A stretch of DNA of 64,000 bases, from the NCBI RefSeq assembly GCF_933775445.1, contig NC_065873.1:6634001-6698000 (forward strand), in the 5' to 3' direction. The notes beneath the pieces were generated by a model. The model saw only the letters and a program-made list of their open reading frames with translations, did no database searches and had not been told where the DNA came from. The translations under genes and the position numbers were made by a program. This stretch comes from Argentina anserina. Taxonomy: Eukaryota > Streptophyta > Magnoliopsida > Rosales > Rosaceae. Every line of letters begins with the position of its first letter. The stretch's first letter is position 1. Positions 10,316 through 21,907 of this stretch are shown piece after piece.

Positions 10316-12550
10316 TGTAATACCCCGAAAATTCATATCAAATTTCCAATGAGTTTCCTGATATTATTAAGTTGGTACTGTTCATACCCGAAAGTCCCAG
10401 ATTTTTCTCTCTTCGAGTGGCTGACTTTGGGCCGCCGGATCTCCGCCGCCCGGCCACTATAGAGCGGCGTACCGATCACGTTTGAAAGGTAGCTACATCC
10501 CCTGTCGATTGGTGGTAGCGCCACCCGGTATCTCGCCGCCGTTTGGGAGCAGTGAAGCCCGGAAGTTCTCCCGAAAAAGCACATTTCGCCGAACTTCAAC
10601 TCGTCAGATCTCCCTCCTCCGGCAACCAATCAGTACGATTCTTGTCCCAGTTTGAAAGTTTGAAGGCCTTCTTCCATACTACAAAACCTCCAAAAGATTT
10701 TTAAAAAGAAGTGTTTAGAATCAGAATTAGACATTTAGACTTTGTGATGAACTAGGAAGTTGTTAGGAATGTCATTTAGATTGTGGTGGTGAAATTTGGT
10801 GGTCATTGGTGGCGGTCGGTGAACAGTGGTGCCGCATGAATAGTGTTTTATGAAAAGTGATATGTAAAACAGTAAATGTGAACAGTGTTTAAGTAACAGT
10901 AACTATTAACAGTGTTCTGTAAAAAGTAAATGTGAACATTGTTTTAGTAAACAGTGTTTGGTAAAACAGTAACCATGAACAGTGTTTTTGATAAAACAGA
11001 ATCTATGAACAGTGTTTTAGTAAAAACAATACGTTGGAACAGTGATTAGTAAAACAGTAAACCATGAACAGTGTTTTGTGAACAATGTTTTATGAACAAC
11101 ATTTAGCTGTACTTAAATCGTCACATGATATTTTATATATCATTTTCTAAACATTTATCATGTTATTAGGTGATTGATGAAACGAGTGAGGAAATTACTT
11201 TCAGTGTCGTGGAAGTTGCACGCAGGAAAGAAAGTGAGTAAAATCTCACAATGACAAATCTACCCTTAGCGGAGATTCATAATTACATTTATTTTAAAAG
11301 ATCGAACTATGATATGTATATAATATAGTGGGTTATGTATGTGTATAAAATGGTAAATACGATACATATATATGCGTTGATATATTATATACTGTTACGT
11401 TCTTATTTTCAAATGAATTATATTGTGACAACTATGTTTATTTTATTTGAGTAAGAGTTGCTTGTTGTAGTACAATAACATGAGTGGATTGTTATTGTAC
11501 GTGGTTTTAACATTAAGTTTTATTAAAACGTTTTCTGTTTTCGGACATGTGTTATGTCTTCGGACGTGTTTTTCTGTCTTCGGACCAGTCTTCGGACATT
11601 TTGGCATGTCGGAACCTAGCATTGGCCGGGCGACAGTTACGATACAGTTAGAGCTCTAGTCTTTTTGCCGATGTACTGTATGAGGGGTAACAGATGAGTT
11701 ACCAGCTTATGAGTACCCATATTTTTGGGATTTTTGGGTGGCAGATGGGTTGCCCAATGCCCAGCGGTGTACTGCATGAGGGGTAACAGATGAGTACCTA
11801 GGTCTCATGAGTACCTGTATTATAAATGTAGTTTGGTAAACAGAGGGGTTGCCCGATTTCTCATGAGCATTTATATTTTTAGATATTATTGAACCAGATG
11901 GACCGTCCAATGACTCATGAGTACATTTATAATTAAATGTTTTCAGTATTTTTCTTTTAGATATTGGGTAGCGAAATGTTGCCTAATATCTGACGGCGTA
12001 CTACATGAGGCATAACAGAGGTGTACCAGCGCTCATGAGTACCCGTATTATAAATGTATTTGGATAAAAAGAGGGGTTGCCCTATTTCTTATAAGCACTT
12101 ATATTTTCAGATATTATTTGACAACCAGATGGGTCGTCCAATGACTCATGAGTACATTTATAATTATATGTTTTCAGTATGTTTATTTTGTGTTTATACA
12201 TGAGTTATATTGTTATTTTACTCATACGAGCTGTAAAGTTTACCGGGTTTGTGTGTAAAATCTCGGTGCACCTATTCGATGATGTATGTGATAGTTTTAC
12301 AGGTGTGGATTAGCATAATTGACGGACTACTCTGAAGACGTCGAAGATTTTTTTCTACTGTTAGTGGTGAGGATTGAGTGAATTTTATATTTTCATTGGT
12401 TGTGTATTATTTCAGTTGACTGAGTCATGATGTGGACTCATTTTCGATACACTGTTATGATAAGATGATTTCAATATATTTAAAATTGTTTTTTGAGTTT
12501 TCATGGCTTAAAATTTAAATTTTTATCATTTAAAATTCAGAATCGTGATA
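10316..12550 (+). repeat. Gypsy 3' LTR (2.2 kb)
   Basis: It begins TGTAATACCCCG and ends 'gaatcgtgata'; related copies end 'catgaca'. Compared with 6119 it lacks about 300 bp near its start. It contains the 'gaacagtg' short-repeat array (about 10830-11105) and an internal tandem duplication of about 231 bp (about 11765-12195), each unit holding a 'gtactgcatgaggggtaaca' box and a 'gactcatgagtac' box. Confidence 0.85.
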
Positions 12551-12953
12551 ATTGCAGTACTCTTAAGTGTGGAGAAGTTCATTCACATGGAATCTAATAA
12601 AGCAGGCTCGGATGCAACTACGAAAGAGACTTCGGGCCTCTTCTATCTGCAGGATTTCTCCACGTGAAGAATGGAATCTCACCAACAATGGACAAACGAG
12701 TCACCAAAAAGAGAACCCATACACTGATGTAAGTCATGAGAAATATGGAACTGCCAACAGCAGCTTCAGCTTTTTGGTTGATGATTTACATCGGCCAGTT
12801 GGTTTGCTTACATTGAGAGATGCGATCATCCACTTCGGTCCCCCAGGCATTGATTCAAGTATCCGTGGTGGAGGGTTCTTTGAATCAGCTCCGGAACAAA
12901 GTGGGTGCCATGTCCATAATGGAACCATAATTTGTGACAATCATTTATATTAA
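12551..12953 (+). pseudogene. CBS-domain SnRK1 gamma-like gene, 3' exon (copy 1)
   Basis: From about 12570 the frames give EKFIHMESNKAGSDAT, and after frameshifts VDDLHRPVGLLTLRDAI, GFFESAPEQSGCHV and NGTIICD, with a stop at 12953. This is the C-terminal CBS motif and tail of the same gene whose 5' exons lie at 4422-5231. A base lost near 12620 (tacgaaag against taccgaaag in copy 2) adds a frameshift, and another shift is shared with copy 2. It follows the Gypsy target duplication directly, so the retrotransposon sits in an intron or lost exon of this gene. Confidence 0.65.
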
Positions 12954-13633
12954 TCTCTCTATAAGATTTAACCTCCCTCATCTGAAGCAGCAGACCACAG
13001 ATCTGCTGAAAGCCTTGCTCCTGTATGCATAATTGCATAGTAATAATTTGTTATCCTTTGGATCTTTGTACTGAGCTGATTGTGTAGTTTTAGGCTATAC
13101 CGTAGGTTCCTTGATGGGCATAATATGAAGTACATCTAGATCAGTAACATTAGATCTCAACATCTTGTGACATGCATTTTGTTCCTAGTCAACTCATTTG
13201 ATCAATATTCAATAGACACTGATACCTTATATATTGAAGGGTTCGGTCTTTTCATATGAAGAAATACCTTCTTCCAGAAGATCAAGGGAAAAAGAAAATT
13301 CGAGGACTCTTGATAAATGAGGAAGATTGGTTTCTCATTTTCTAGTTGTCCGGTTAAACAGCTACGAACTTGAAGAGTTGTGGACTTGTGGTATGGTTTA
13401 GAAGTCTTAAAGATAAATTGTTTCATTGTCATTTTGGTTAAAGATGGTGAAACAATGAACCGTATATTATGATATTATTTCCTGCCAATGGGATTGCAGA
13501 AAAAAGAAATTCGTGTCATAAACCTAATAGGTGATAAATATCGATGTGAGATTCTTAGAATTGATAGAACAAAGTTGTTGTCAAACTGTTGGCCGGTGTA
13601 GGAATTTTTTTGATTGCATGCTTGGTGCAAATT
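12569..13633 (+). repeat. Segment duplicated at 18876-19933 (copy 1)
   Basis: About 1.06 kb, roughly 97% identical by eye to 18876-19933. It covers the CBS 3' exon and 680 bp of downstream sequence with no gene. Left junction: shared text begins 'gagaagttcattcac'. Right junction: shared text ends 'gcttggtgcaaat'. Confidence 0.9.
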
Positions 13634-14670
13634 CGAGCCACGGCCGTGGCACTCCACAGCATGAAATTCATCGCGCGTGTTTGACACGAATAGTATGGCG
13701 CATCGCGTGCTCACAAAGGGTAATATTTTCTATCGTTGCCTGCTTCCCAGAAGTTCATTGACGGAGGAACCTTTACCATCTCGAGTTGAAGAGAGCAATG
13801 AGAATATGAGATGAGCTTCTGGAAATTGGGAAGAGAACAAGGAGTTTAGATTAAACCCATCAAAATTGGGATTAAGAATTGAACACGAATTGGGCAGTGT
13901 AGATTAGGGCATGAACTAAGAAGCTTTCCGGAGTATCGACGACGTTGCTCAGAAGAAGTAGATACACGGCAGCGACACGGTGGTGTTAAACCCAGAAAAG
14001 AAAATCTTAGAGCTAGTTGGACATCAATCAGAGAAATTGATGGAATAATAGGATTGGGCTCACCAAATCGTGGTCTAGAAAGTCGCCAGAACCTTGAGAA
14101 ATCATCAGAACCATGGAAGCTCGGCATATCAGCGATCTCCGACGAGACTGTGAATTGAATGGAAACAATGATCGATAAGTATGGGCTTGAAGAGGAGAAG
14201 GAGTAGAGATGAAGCATGCACCAGACCTCACCGGATGACGGTGGCACGAGGTTGAGAAGGAGGCGGGGTGGTGGTCTGGTCTCGGTGAGAGAGAGAGAGA
14301 GAGAGAGAAAGAAAGAGAGGTTGAAATGAGAGAAGATGTGGGTTTTAAAAGAAAAGAGAGATTGGGCTCAGGTCTTGGGCTCAAGCCTTAGTTAAAAAGA
14401 GAAAAAACTTTGGGCTTTTTTTTAAGTCTGAAAACTAAAACCCCAAATTGAAAATCAATTAAAAAAACATTTTAATAACAAGTAAAAGCTTTAGAGATAT
14501 AAAAAAACAAAACCAAGCGTTGGAAAAATATTCTGAAAAAATTTCCGAACTCGTGGCGACATGTAGTTTAATATCGACTTATTAAACTATGTTTTCGACA
14601 TTAGAGAAAATATCGATTAATTATTCATAAGTACATCCATAATCGAGATTTAGAAATCTCGGGCATTACA
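13634..14670 (-). repeat. LTR of a second Gypsy-like family, reverse orientation
   Basis: Read on the minus strand it starts at 14670 with TGTAATGCCCGAGATTTCT, a Gypsy LTR start. It then has AT-rich sequence, 'aaaaaaagcccaaag' and 'aagcccaatctctctttt', and a (CT)n leader at 14290-14310. The open frames across it (proline/serine-rich) are simple-sequence artefacts. The inner end is not defined. Confidence 0.5.
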
Positions 14671-17470
14671 ATTGGCACTAGCTAATGTGATCAATATTTA
14701 TATCTAGGTACCCTATAAAAATTTGGTCCACTTTACACCTCGTCTTACCTTTATATTTTAACCTTTGTGCTAGATTTAAAATAAAATTGTAGCATTATGA
14801 AACAATTATATAAAGTAAAATTCTCGAGATTGATCAACACCAGCTGATGTGATTGGTATATATATTTAGTGGCCATGTAAAAATTTCATTCAATTCGGAT
14901 CTCATTTTACTGTTAGAATTTCCGGTAAACCGAAAATACCACTAATATGTCCTAAAGGATGACCCATTACCTGGATGCAAATGCTGAAAACCGTTTGCAC
15001 ATCTGAAATCGCCTAGTTTTGTAACCGACAATGTGTGGTCGAATTGCGGAAACCTAGTTGGCAAAGTCCCGGTCAATGGGGTTTTAATATATCAAAATAC
15101 ATCTTTTTGAGTTGACCATAAGTACAAACTGTCAAACAATATCCAAAACAGAAGAAATTTTTACAGGGTTCCTAAATATATATATATATATATATGGATC
15201 ACATCTGCTTGTGTCGATCAACCATATTTCGAACTGGAGTGTTGATCACCTAAGTGTCCACTAATATATCATAACATTATATTAGGTATTAGAATAAAAC
15301 TATCGCATTATGAAGTGACTATATGAAAGAAACTTTTCAGCATTGATCGACACTAACTGATGTAATCGGTGTATATATTTAGTGACCCTATAAAAATTTC
15401 ATCCAATTCGGACCTTATTTAATCGTCGGAATTTCCGGTAAACCGATAACACCTCTAATATGCCCTAAGAGATGATCCATTACTAGGATGCGAATGCCGA
15501 AAGCCATTTGCATATCTGAAATCACCTAATTTTTGTCACCGACCGTACGCTATCGCCCCGAGGAAACTCATTTGGAAAAGCCCCGGTTAATGGGGTTTTG
15601 ATATGTCAAAACGCCTCTTTTTCTGTTAACTATAGGTACGGATGGTCATAATATGTCCAAAATGGACGAAATTTTTACGGGGTCCCTAAATATATATACT
15701 GATCACATCGGCTGGTATCGATCAACCGTATTCTGAACTGGAGTTGTCAATCACCATAGTTTCCATTAATGTATCATAAATTGTATATTAGGTTTAAAAT
15801 AAATCTATCACATTATGGAAGTGACTATATGAAAGAAACTTTTCAGGATCGATCAACATTAACCGATGTGATCGATGTATATATTTAGTAACTCTGTAAA
15901 AATTTCATCCCATTCGGAACTCGTTTCACTGTCACAATTTCCAGTAAACTGAAAACATCACTCATATGCCCTAAGGGATGACCTATTACTAGCATGAGAA
16001 AGTTGAAAGTCGTTTGCATATCTGAAATCACCTAATTTTTGTCACCGACCGTGCACTGTCGCACTGAGGAATCTCATTTGACAAGGCCCCAGTCAATGGG
16101 GTTTTAAAAAGTAAAAACGCCTCTATTTGGGTTGACTATAGCTACAAACTATCAAACAATGTCCAAATCGGACAAAATTTTTACGGGATCCCTAAATATT
16201 AATACTGATCACATCGGCTGGTGTCGATCGACCAAATTCTGAACTGGAGTTAATGATCACCATATTGTCCACTAACGTATCATAATTTTTAGGGAAAATT
16301 TCCAAAATACACCTCAAATTGGTTGAAATTGTCAATTTGCACCCCAAACTTGCATTTGAGTCAATTTACCTTCTGTAATTGCCGATTTTCACCTCATCCG
16401 TTAAATTTAACTGTTTCTATCCAATTTTGCGTCATATGTCATGCACATGAGGGGTAATGTTGTCATTTTCTATTTATATTGTTCTTAAAAACAAATAAAA
16501 ATATTCTTCAAAATGATTATTTTTTAATCAAATTATTTATTTACATCTTTTTTCTACATATTTAACCCTACTTCGAATTATATATTCAACATACATACTC
16601 ATTCAAATATAGTGTGTTGTGTATATATATATTTTTATATGTACAAATTTATTTATATTTTTTTAATATCTTTTAACATACCATATCACATAAAATAATA
16701 AATATATAAATCAATAACATATTTAAAAATACATAAAAAAACATAGTATCAAGTGTTCCTCTTAAGTAATTTTATTAGTTTATTTCATTATTAATTATGA
16801 ATAAATATTTAATGACAATACTGCCCCTCAAATGCATATATGTGACTTAAAATTGGATGAAAAAAATTAAATTTAACGGATGCGGTGCAAATCGGCAATT
16901 TTTACCAAATTTAGGAGGCAAATTGACTCAAATGCAAGTTTGTGGTACAAACTAACAATTATGGTCAAATTTGGGGTGCAAATTGACATTTTGCCTAACT
17001 TTTATATTAAGTTTAAAATAAAATTATTATATTATGAAGTGACTATATGAAGGAAACTCCTCGGGATCAATCGGTACCAGCCGATGTGATCGGTATATAT
17101 ATTTAGTGACCTTGTAAAAATTTCATCTAATTAGGATCTCATTTGACCGTCAGAATTTCTGGTAAACCGAAAACATCACTAATATGTCATAAGGGAGGAC
17201 CCATTACTTATATGCAAAAGCCGAAAGTTGTTTGCATATCTGAAAATCACCTAATTATTGTTACCGACCGAGCGCTATCGCACCGAGAAAACTCATTTGA
17301 CAAGACCCCGCCCAGTCAATGAGGTTTTAAAAAGTAAAAACGCTTCTATTTGGGTTGACCGTAGGTATTGATGGTCAAACCATATCTAAATCGGATGAAA
17401 TTTTTACAGGGTCCGTAATTATATATACCGATCATACCAGCTGGTGTTGATCGACAATATTTCGAAATTA
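14671..17470. repeat. Tandem array of about four ~510-bp units
   Basis: The anchor 'taaaaatttcat' recurs at 14876, 15389, 15895 and 17113, spacing 513, 506 and 505 bp after removing a 713-bp insertion. Each unit carries 'gatcgatcaac' and 'gatgtgatcggtatatatatttag', then 'tttccggtaaaccgaaaac', 'ccattactaggatgc' and 'gtcaatggggtttt'. Related sequence appears inverted at 30650-31100, so the unit is dispersed as part of a retroelement family. No protein is encoded. Confidence 0.85.
16292..16995. mobile_element. Mutator-like MITE, 704 bp, long terminal inverted repeats
   Basis: Inverted ends of about 130 bp carry matching landmarks: 'gtcaatttgcacccc', 'cttgcatttgagtcaattt' and 'catccgttaaattt' appear on the left and as complements on the right. 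It is flanked by taattttta (16283-16291) and taactttta (16996-17004), a 9-bp target duplication with one mismatch. The host tandem unit continues across once one copy of the 9 bp and the insert are removed. The interior is AT-rich with no coding capacity. Confidence 0.8.
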
Positions 17471-18470
17471 GAATTTATTTATGAATTGTTTTTGGAATGT
17501 TTTCCAACAATTTCTTTTATTGATTTAAATATATGAATTTGGTTTTAGGCTTAAAAGCCCAAGCCCAACTCTTTCCTTTTAAAATTTAAGACCCAAGCCA
17601 TATCCATCAGCCCAACTCTCTTTTCTCTCATGTTTTTAAGATTGCCAGCTGTCTCTCAAATTTTCAACCCAGTCTGAGACCTTCTCTCTTCCCCATCTTT
17701 TTCGCCACCGAACCACCGCTTCTATCGACATCTCCGGTTGCCGTCCGGCGAGAGTGGGCAGATGCAACTTGAAGATGATAGTGCTCTCATCACCCGCGTC
17801 TTAATCATACCAGATACTTCTCCAAACAACCCCGATTTTAGAAAAATCGGAGTTAACACAGTGAGATTTTGACAAGGAGCTCCATCACTCGATTGAAGCT
17901 CGGATGCTTTCTTTCAACCTTCAAAGTGGTAAGCTTAACCTCATATCTTGATACCCAGATTAATTTTCCATTTAATTTCTCTAATAAGAGCCTAATCGAA
18001 ATTCTCCCATTCTTTGTTTCTCTGTCATGTCGTCGTCGCTAACCACCATCACCGTCGCGTCGGCCGGATCGTTGGGGGAGGGAGTTTTATGAGGAGGAGT
18101 ATGAGGATGACATTGGCGGCGGCTATGGTGGTGGGAGAGGAATATGATCGGAGGGAAGGGTTTTTAGATTTAGAGATGAAAATGTGATGGTTGATGATGC
18201 TATAGCAATTGAATCGGGTGCTAGGGATTGGGAATGGGGATATTGAGGTGGGGCAGAGCCGAGGATATCACCGCCGGTGGTTTCAGTTTTGATGTTGAAT
18301 TTAATGGGATGGTGGTGAGGCTGCGGTGGCGCTGGAGTGGAGGACGGCAAGGGAGGACTCGGTTGGAGAACATCGGTGTGGAGATTTCTAAATTCATCGT
18401 CCTCTTGATTCCATGTTTTTCAGCTACCTAGAGAGAGATCAAGGTGGAGTGAGGGGGTGATTTTCACAGA
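17471..18470 (+). repeat. LTR-like or leader-like sequence of a retroelement, no gene
   Basis: The block 'ggcttaaaagcccaagcccaac' followed by pyrimidine-rich text (17560-17720) resembles the complement of 14250-14450, so it is probably the same LTR family in the opposite direction. Downstream is GC-rich text without a credible open frame. Boundaries are not visible. Confidence 0.35.
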
Positions 18471-18724
18471 CTATCAATCCCACACGCAGGGAAAATCCAT
18501 TCATTCTTACTGCTTTTTACTGAACCAATCACTGACTGCCACATCGTGATTTTACATGCCGTGACCCTCCACAGCCGTGGAGGGAATAATTTTCGATGCA
18601 AATGCAGGGCTATACACACACTTTTGTATGGTGTGAAGGAGGGGTTTGATAAAATGCACAGTGGGTGTGGGTGTGGGTGTAGGATTTGTGGTGGAAAGTG
18701 CTGCTGCATATAGCAGAATTCTCC

Positions 18725-18875
18725 CAAATGCAGACGTACGATGGATGGTGTGGTTTAGTAAGATGTAAACCACACGTACAATCACAACAGAATAATTTGT
18801 CGCCGGAAAATTAAGTCAAATATACAATTAATTAGGTAGGACTTGGAAGCCACATCCAGAAAAAAATTTGCGATT
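18725..18875. repeat. 151-bp direct repeat, left copy
   Basis: About 97% identical to 19934-20085. It starts 'caaatgcagacgtacg' and ends 'aaatttgcgatt'. The two copies bracket the duplicated CBS-gene segment. Confidence 0.9.
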
Positions 18876-19258
18876 GAGAAGTTCATTCACATGGAATCTA
18901 ATAAAGCAGGCTCCGATGCAACCACCGAAAGAGACTTCGGGCCTCTTCTATCTGCAGGATTTCTCCACATGAAGAATGGAATCTCACCAACAATGGACAA
19001 ACGAGTCGCCAACAAGAGAACCCATATACTGATGCAAGTCATGAGAAATATGGAACTGCCAATGGCAGCTTCAGCTTTTTGGTTGATGATTTACATCGGC
19101 CAGTTGGTTTGCTTACATTGAGAGATGCGATCATCCACTTCGGTCCCCCAGGCATTGATTCAAGTATCCGTGGTGGAGGGTTCTTTGAATCAGCTCCGGA
19201 ACAAAGTGGGTGCCATGTCCATAATGGAACCATAATTTGTGACAATCATTTATATTAA
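18876..19258 (+). pseudogene. CBS-domain SnRK1 gamma-like gene, 3' exon (copy 2)
   Basis: The first part reads EKFIHMESNKAGSDATTERD, GPLLSAGFLHMKNGISP and MDKRVANKRT in one frame. After a small shift near 19055 it reads NGSFSFLVDDLHRPVG, LTLRDAIIHF and GGGFFESAPEQSGCHV, with TAA at 19256-19258. It is better preserved than copy 1, keeping the base lost at about 12620, but it has no 5' exons and still one frameshift. It is a partial, non-functional duplicate. Confidence 0.65.
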
Positions 19259-19933
19259 TCTCTCTATAAGATTTAACCACCCTCATCTGAAGCAGCAGAC
19301 CACAGATCTGCTGAAAGCCTTGCTCCTGTATGCATAATTGCATAGTAATAATTTGTTATCCTTTGGATCTTTGTACTGAGCTGATTGTGTAGTTTTAGGC
19401 TATACCGTAGGTTCCTTGATGGGCATAATATGAAGTACATCCAGATCAGTAACATTAGATCTCAACATCTTGTCACATGCATTTTGTTCCTAGTCAACTC
19501 ATTTGATCAATAAGCAATAGACACTGATACCTTATATATTGAAGGGTTCGGTCTTTTCTTATGAAGAAATACCTTCTTCCAGAAGATCAAGGGAAAAAGA
19601 AAATTCAAGGACTCTTGATGAAAGAGGAAGATTGGTTTCTCATTTTCTAATTGTCCGGTTAAACAGTTACGAACTTGAAGAGTTTTGGACTTGTGGTATG
19701 GTTTAGAAGTCTTAAAGATAAATTGTTTCATTGTCATTTTGGTTAAAGATAGTGAAACAATGAACCGTATATTATGATATTATTTCTTGCCAATGGGATT
19801 GCAGAAAAAAGAAATTCGTGTCATAAACCTAATAGGTGATAAATATCGATGTGAGATTTCTTAGAATTGATAGAACAAAGTTGTTGTCAAACTGTTGGCC
19901 GGTGTAGGAATTTTTTTGATTGCATGCTTGGTG
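18876..19933 (+). repeat. Segment duplicated from 12569-13633 (copy 2)
   Basis: The copy is placed exactly between the 151-bp direct repeats. Its right junction shares 'caaat' with the start of the repeat, a five-base microhomology. Confidence 0.9.
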
Positions 19934-20085
19934 CAAATGCAGACGTACGATGGATGGTGTGGTTTAGTAAGATGTATACCACACGTACAATCACAACAGA
20001 ATAATTTGTCGCCGGACAAATTAAGTCAAATATACAATTAATTAGGTAGAACTTGGAAGCCACATCCAGAAAAAAATTTGCGATT
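19934..20085. repeat. 151-bp direct repeat, right copy
   Basis: Matches 18725-18875 with a few substitutions and one added base ('ggacaaatt' for 'ggaaaatt'). Downstream sequence (20086-20400) is unique, with nothing recognised. Confidence 0.9.
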
Positions 20086-20427
20086 AAAGAGGAACATGTC
20101 GAAAGCTCCAAAGACGAGATAATCTTAACATGAAGATCGCTGATAAGTGGAGCGACTTTACGAAGACAAGGCGAAGCGAGCTGGGTTAGTTCTCAATTAG
20201 TTCGATGAGTCATATGACAATTAGTTCAAACTTGGAAATAAGCTTGCGATTAATTTATTAGTGCTGCAATTTGGTACCTCACACGTCGAATCATTTAACT
20301 GAATACATGACAATCAACAATTAGCATGGTCCTCCAAGATGGTCTTTATTGAAAAAAAAACTTCCTAACTAGGATATAATTTTAGTTTGCCAAAAAAAAA
20401 AGATATAGTTTTTGCTGTCCATAGACA

Positions 20428-20613
20428 TTTGGGAAAAATCTTGAATTTGTAGTTATACGTCCAAAGAGACTGCCCTCATAGTTTTAACATATGATGTTAG
20501 AATTAGAGAGAATATAATGATTTGGGAAAAATCTTGCAATTGTAGTTATACGTCCAAAGAGACTGCCCTCATAGTTTTAACATATGATGTTAGAATTAGA
20601 GAGAATATAATGA
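20428..20613. repeat. 93-bp tandem duplication upstream of the SABATH gene
   Basis: Unit 1 is 20428-20520 and unit 2 is 20521-20613, nearly identical, starting 'tttgggaaaaatcttg' and ending 'gagaatataatga'. It lies about 630-815 bp before the gene's start codon and so may be part of the distal promoter. No gene is seen between 20086 and 21243. Confidence 0.9.
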
Positions 20614-21170
20614 TACCTCCAAATTCTCACATGAACAGGGTGGAATTTATAAAAGAGAAAATTAGGGGTTTTATAAAAAGACCTACTGTCCGTGTATCAT
20701 CAAATTAATGACCGATTCATGCAATTTGTATATATCTAGTTGATTACTTCACCAATGCCAGGTTGACATACATACTTATATTCTCAGTGGACGTATAAAA
20801 TATTTCGAACTTGAGTCGTTCATTATACATTTTTCTTATCTTTTACAAATATCAATTAGTCTCCTCCGACCTTACATTTGTTGACTGTCCATAAGATATG
20901 AACTCATGATATATGGTGTCTATTAACCTACATTATTCAATTTAACAAAAACGTCACTAAGATATAAAAGGTCGAAATAGTTGGTCATCAAATGGTAGTT
21001 TGATATAGCACATGTGATGATATTATATAGGTGGAGGACATATATAACTTCGACTGCCCAGCAAAAGAAAAACAATTTTATTATTTCTGAAACATTTAAC
21101 ACGTGGATGGGCCCCTAGTAACCAGTTGAGCTAAGCATTATGATGTTCGCATGCATATTCTTGCTCCTGC

Positions 21171-21178
21171 TATAAATT
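21171..21178 (+). promoter_or_regulatory. Probable TATA box of the SABATH gene
   Basis: TATAAATT lies 73 bp before the ATG, a normal plant spacing given a short 5' leader. Confidence 0.55.
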
Positions 21179-21243
21179 GTATAGTGTTCTAGTAGAATTA
21201 AGTACCAAACAGAGAGAAAACCAACCAAAACTCGAGAAATAAT

Positions 21244-21872
21244 ATGGAGGTAGCGCAAGTTCTTCACATGAATGGCGGAGACAGCAAATCAAGCTACGCA
21301 AACCACTCACTGCTTCAAGTTAGTGCATGTCTCTCCATCTCTTTGATTTGCACCTCTCTTTTAAATCTTGTTAATGATAAGTATCAACATGCATGCATGG
21401 TCTTAGATGATTTAATTTGTTTCGATCAGAGAGCTGTGATTTCGACGGTGAAGCCTATAGTAGAGGCAAGCATAGAGGAGCTCTGCAGCAATCTCTTCCC
21501 GGAGTGTCTGAAAATAGCAGACTTGGGATGTTCTTCGGGACCCAATACCCTTCTGGTGGTATCAGACATCATAAACAATATCCAGAACACGTTTCGGAAG
21601 CTCGACCGTCCACCGCCGTCGCTCCAAGCATTCTTGAATGACCTTCCGCGGAACGATTTCAACACGGTGTTCAGGTTACTGCCTGGATTCTATAAGAAGC
21701 TCAATGAAGAACATGAGAACAAGGGTTCTTATTTCATTGCAGCAATGCCTGGTTCCTACTATGGGAGGCTCTTCCCGGACAACTCTCTTCATTTTGTTCA
21801 TTCTTCATATGCTCTCATGTGGATCTCTGAGGTAAATACTTTTGATTGTGGTTTGTCACATATTTTTGATTC

Positions 21873-21907
<35 letters not shown>

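Larger units (their letters stand above)
6119..12550 (+). mobile_element. Gypsy (Ty3) retrotransposon with large internal deletions
   Basis: The element starts TGTAATATCCCGAAAA at 6119 and its 3' LTR starts TGTAATACCCCGAAAA at 10316. It ends at 12550 and is flanked by ATTGT (6114-6118) and ATTGC (12551-12555), a 5-bp duplication with one change. The 5' LTR keeps only its first 1.25 kb (6119-7364) and jumps directly into reverse transcriptase. Primer-binding site, gag, protease, RNase H and recognisable integrase are gone or decayed. The sequence before the 3' LTR, 'ttcaggacgaaattttttt' then 'aaaagggg', is the usual Gypsy polypurine tract context. The family appears to be a chromovirus type, an inference from the RT motif and tract. 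Confidence 0.85.

Noticed and set aside
13846..14384. Ser/Pro-rich frames of 118 and 133 residues
   Set aside because: They overlap each other in different frames across a (GA)n-bearing LTR, with no domain.
18464..18785. Minus-strand frames upstream of the 151-bp direct repeat
   Set aside because: No family resemblance, and one runs into repeated DNA.
18725..20085. TRIM or short LTR retrotransposon with 151-bp LTRs
   Set aside because: The repeats do not start TG and end CA, there is no primer site or purine tract, and the interior is a host pseudogene segment that also exists without the repeats.
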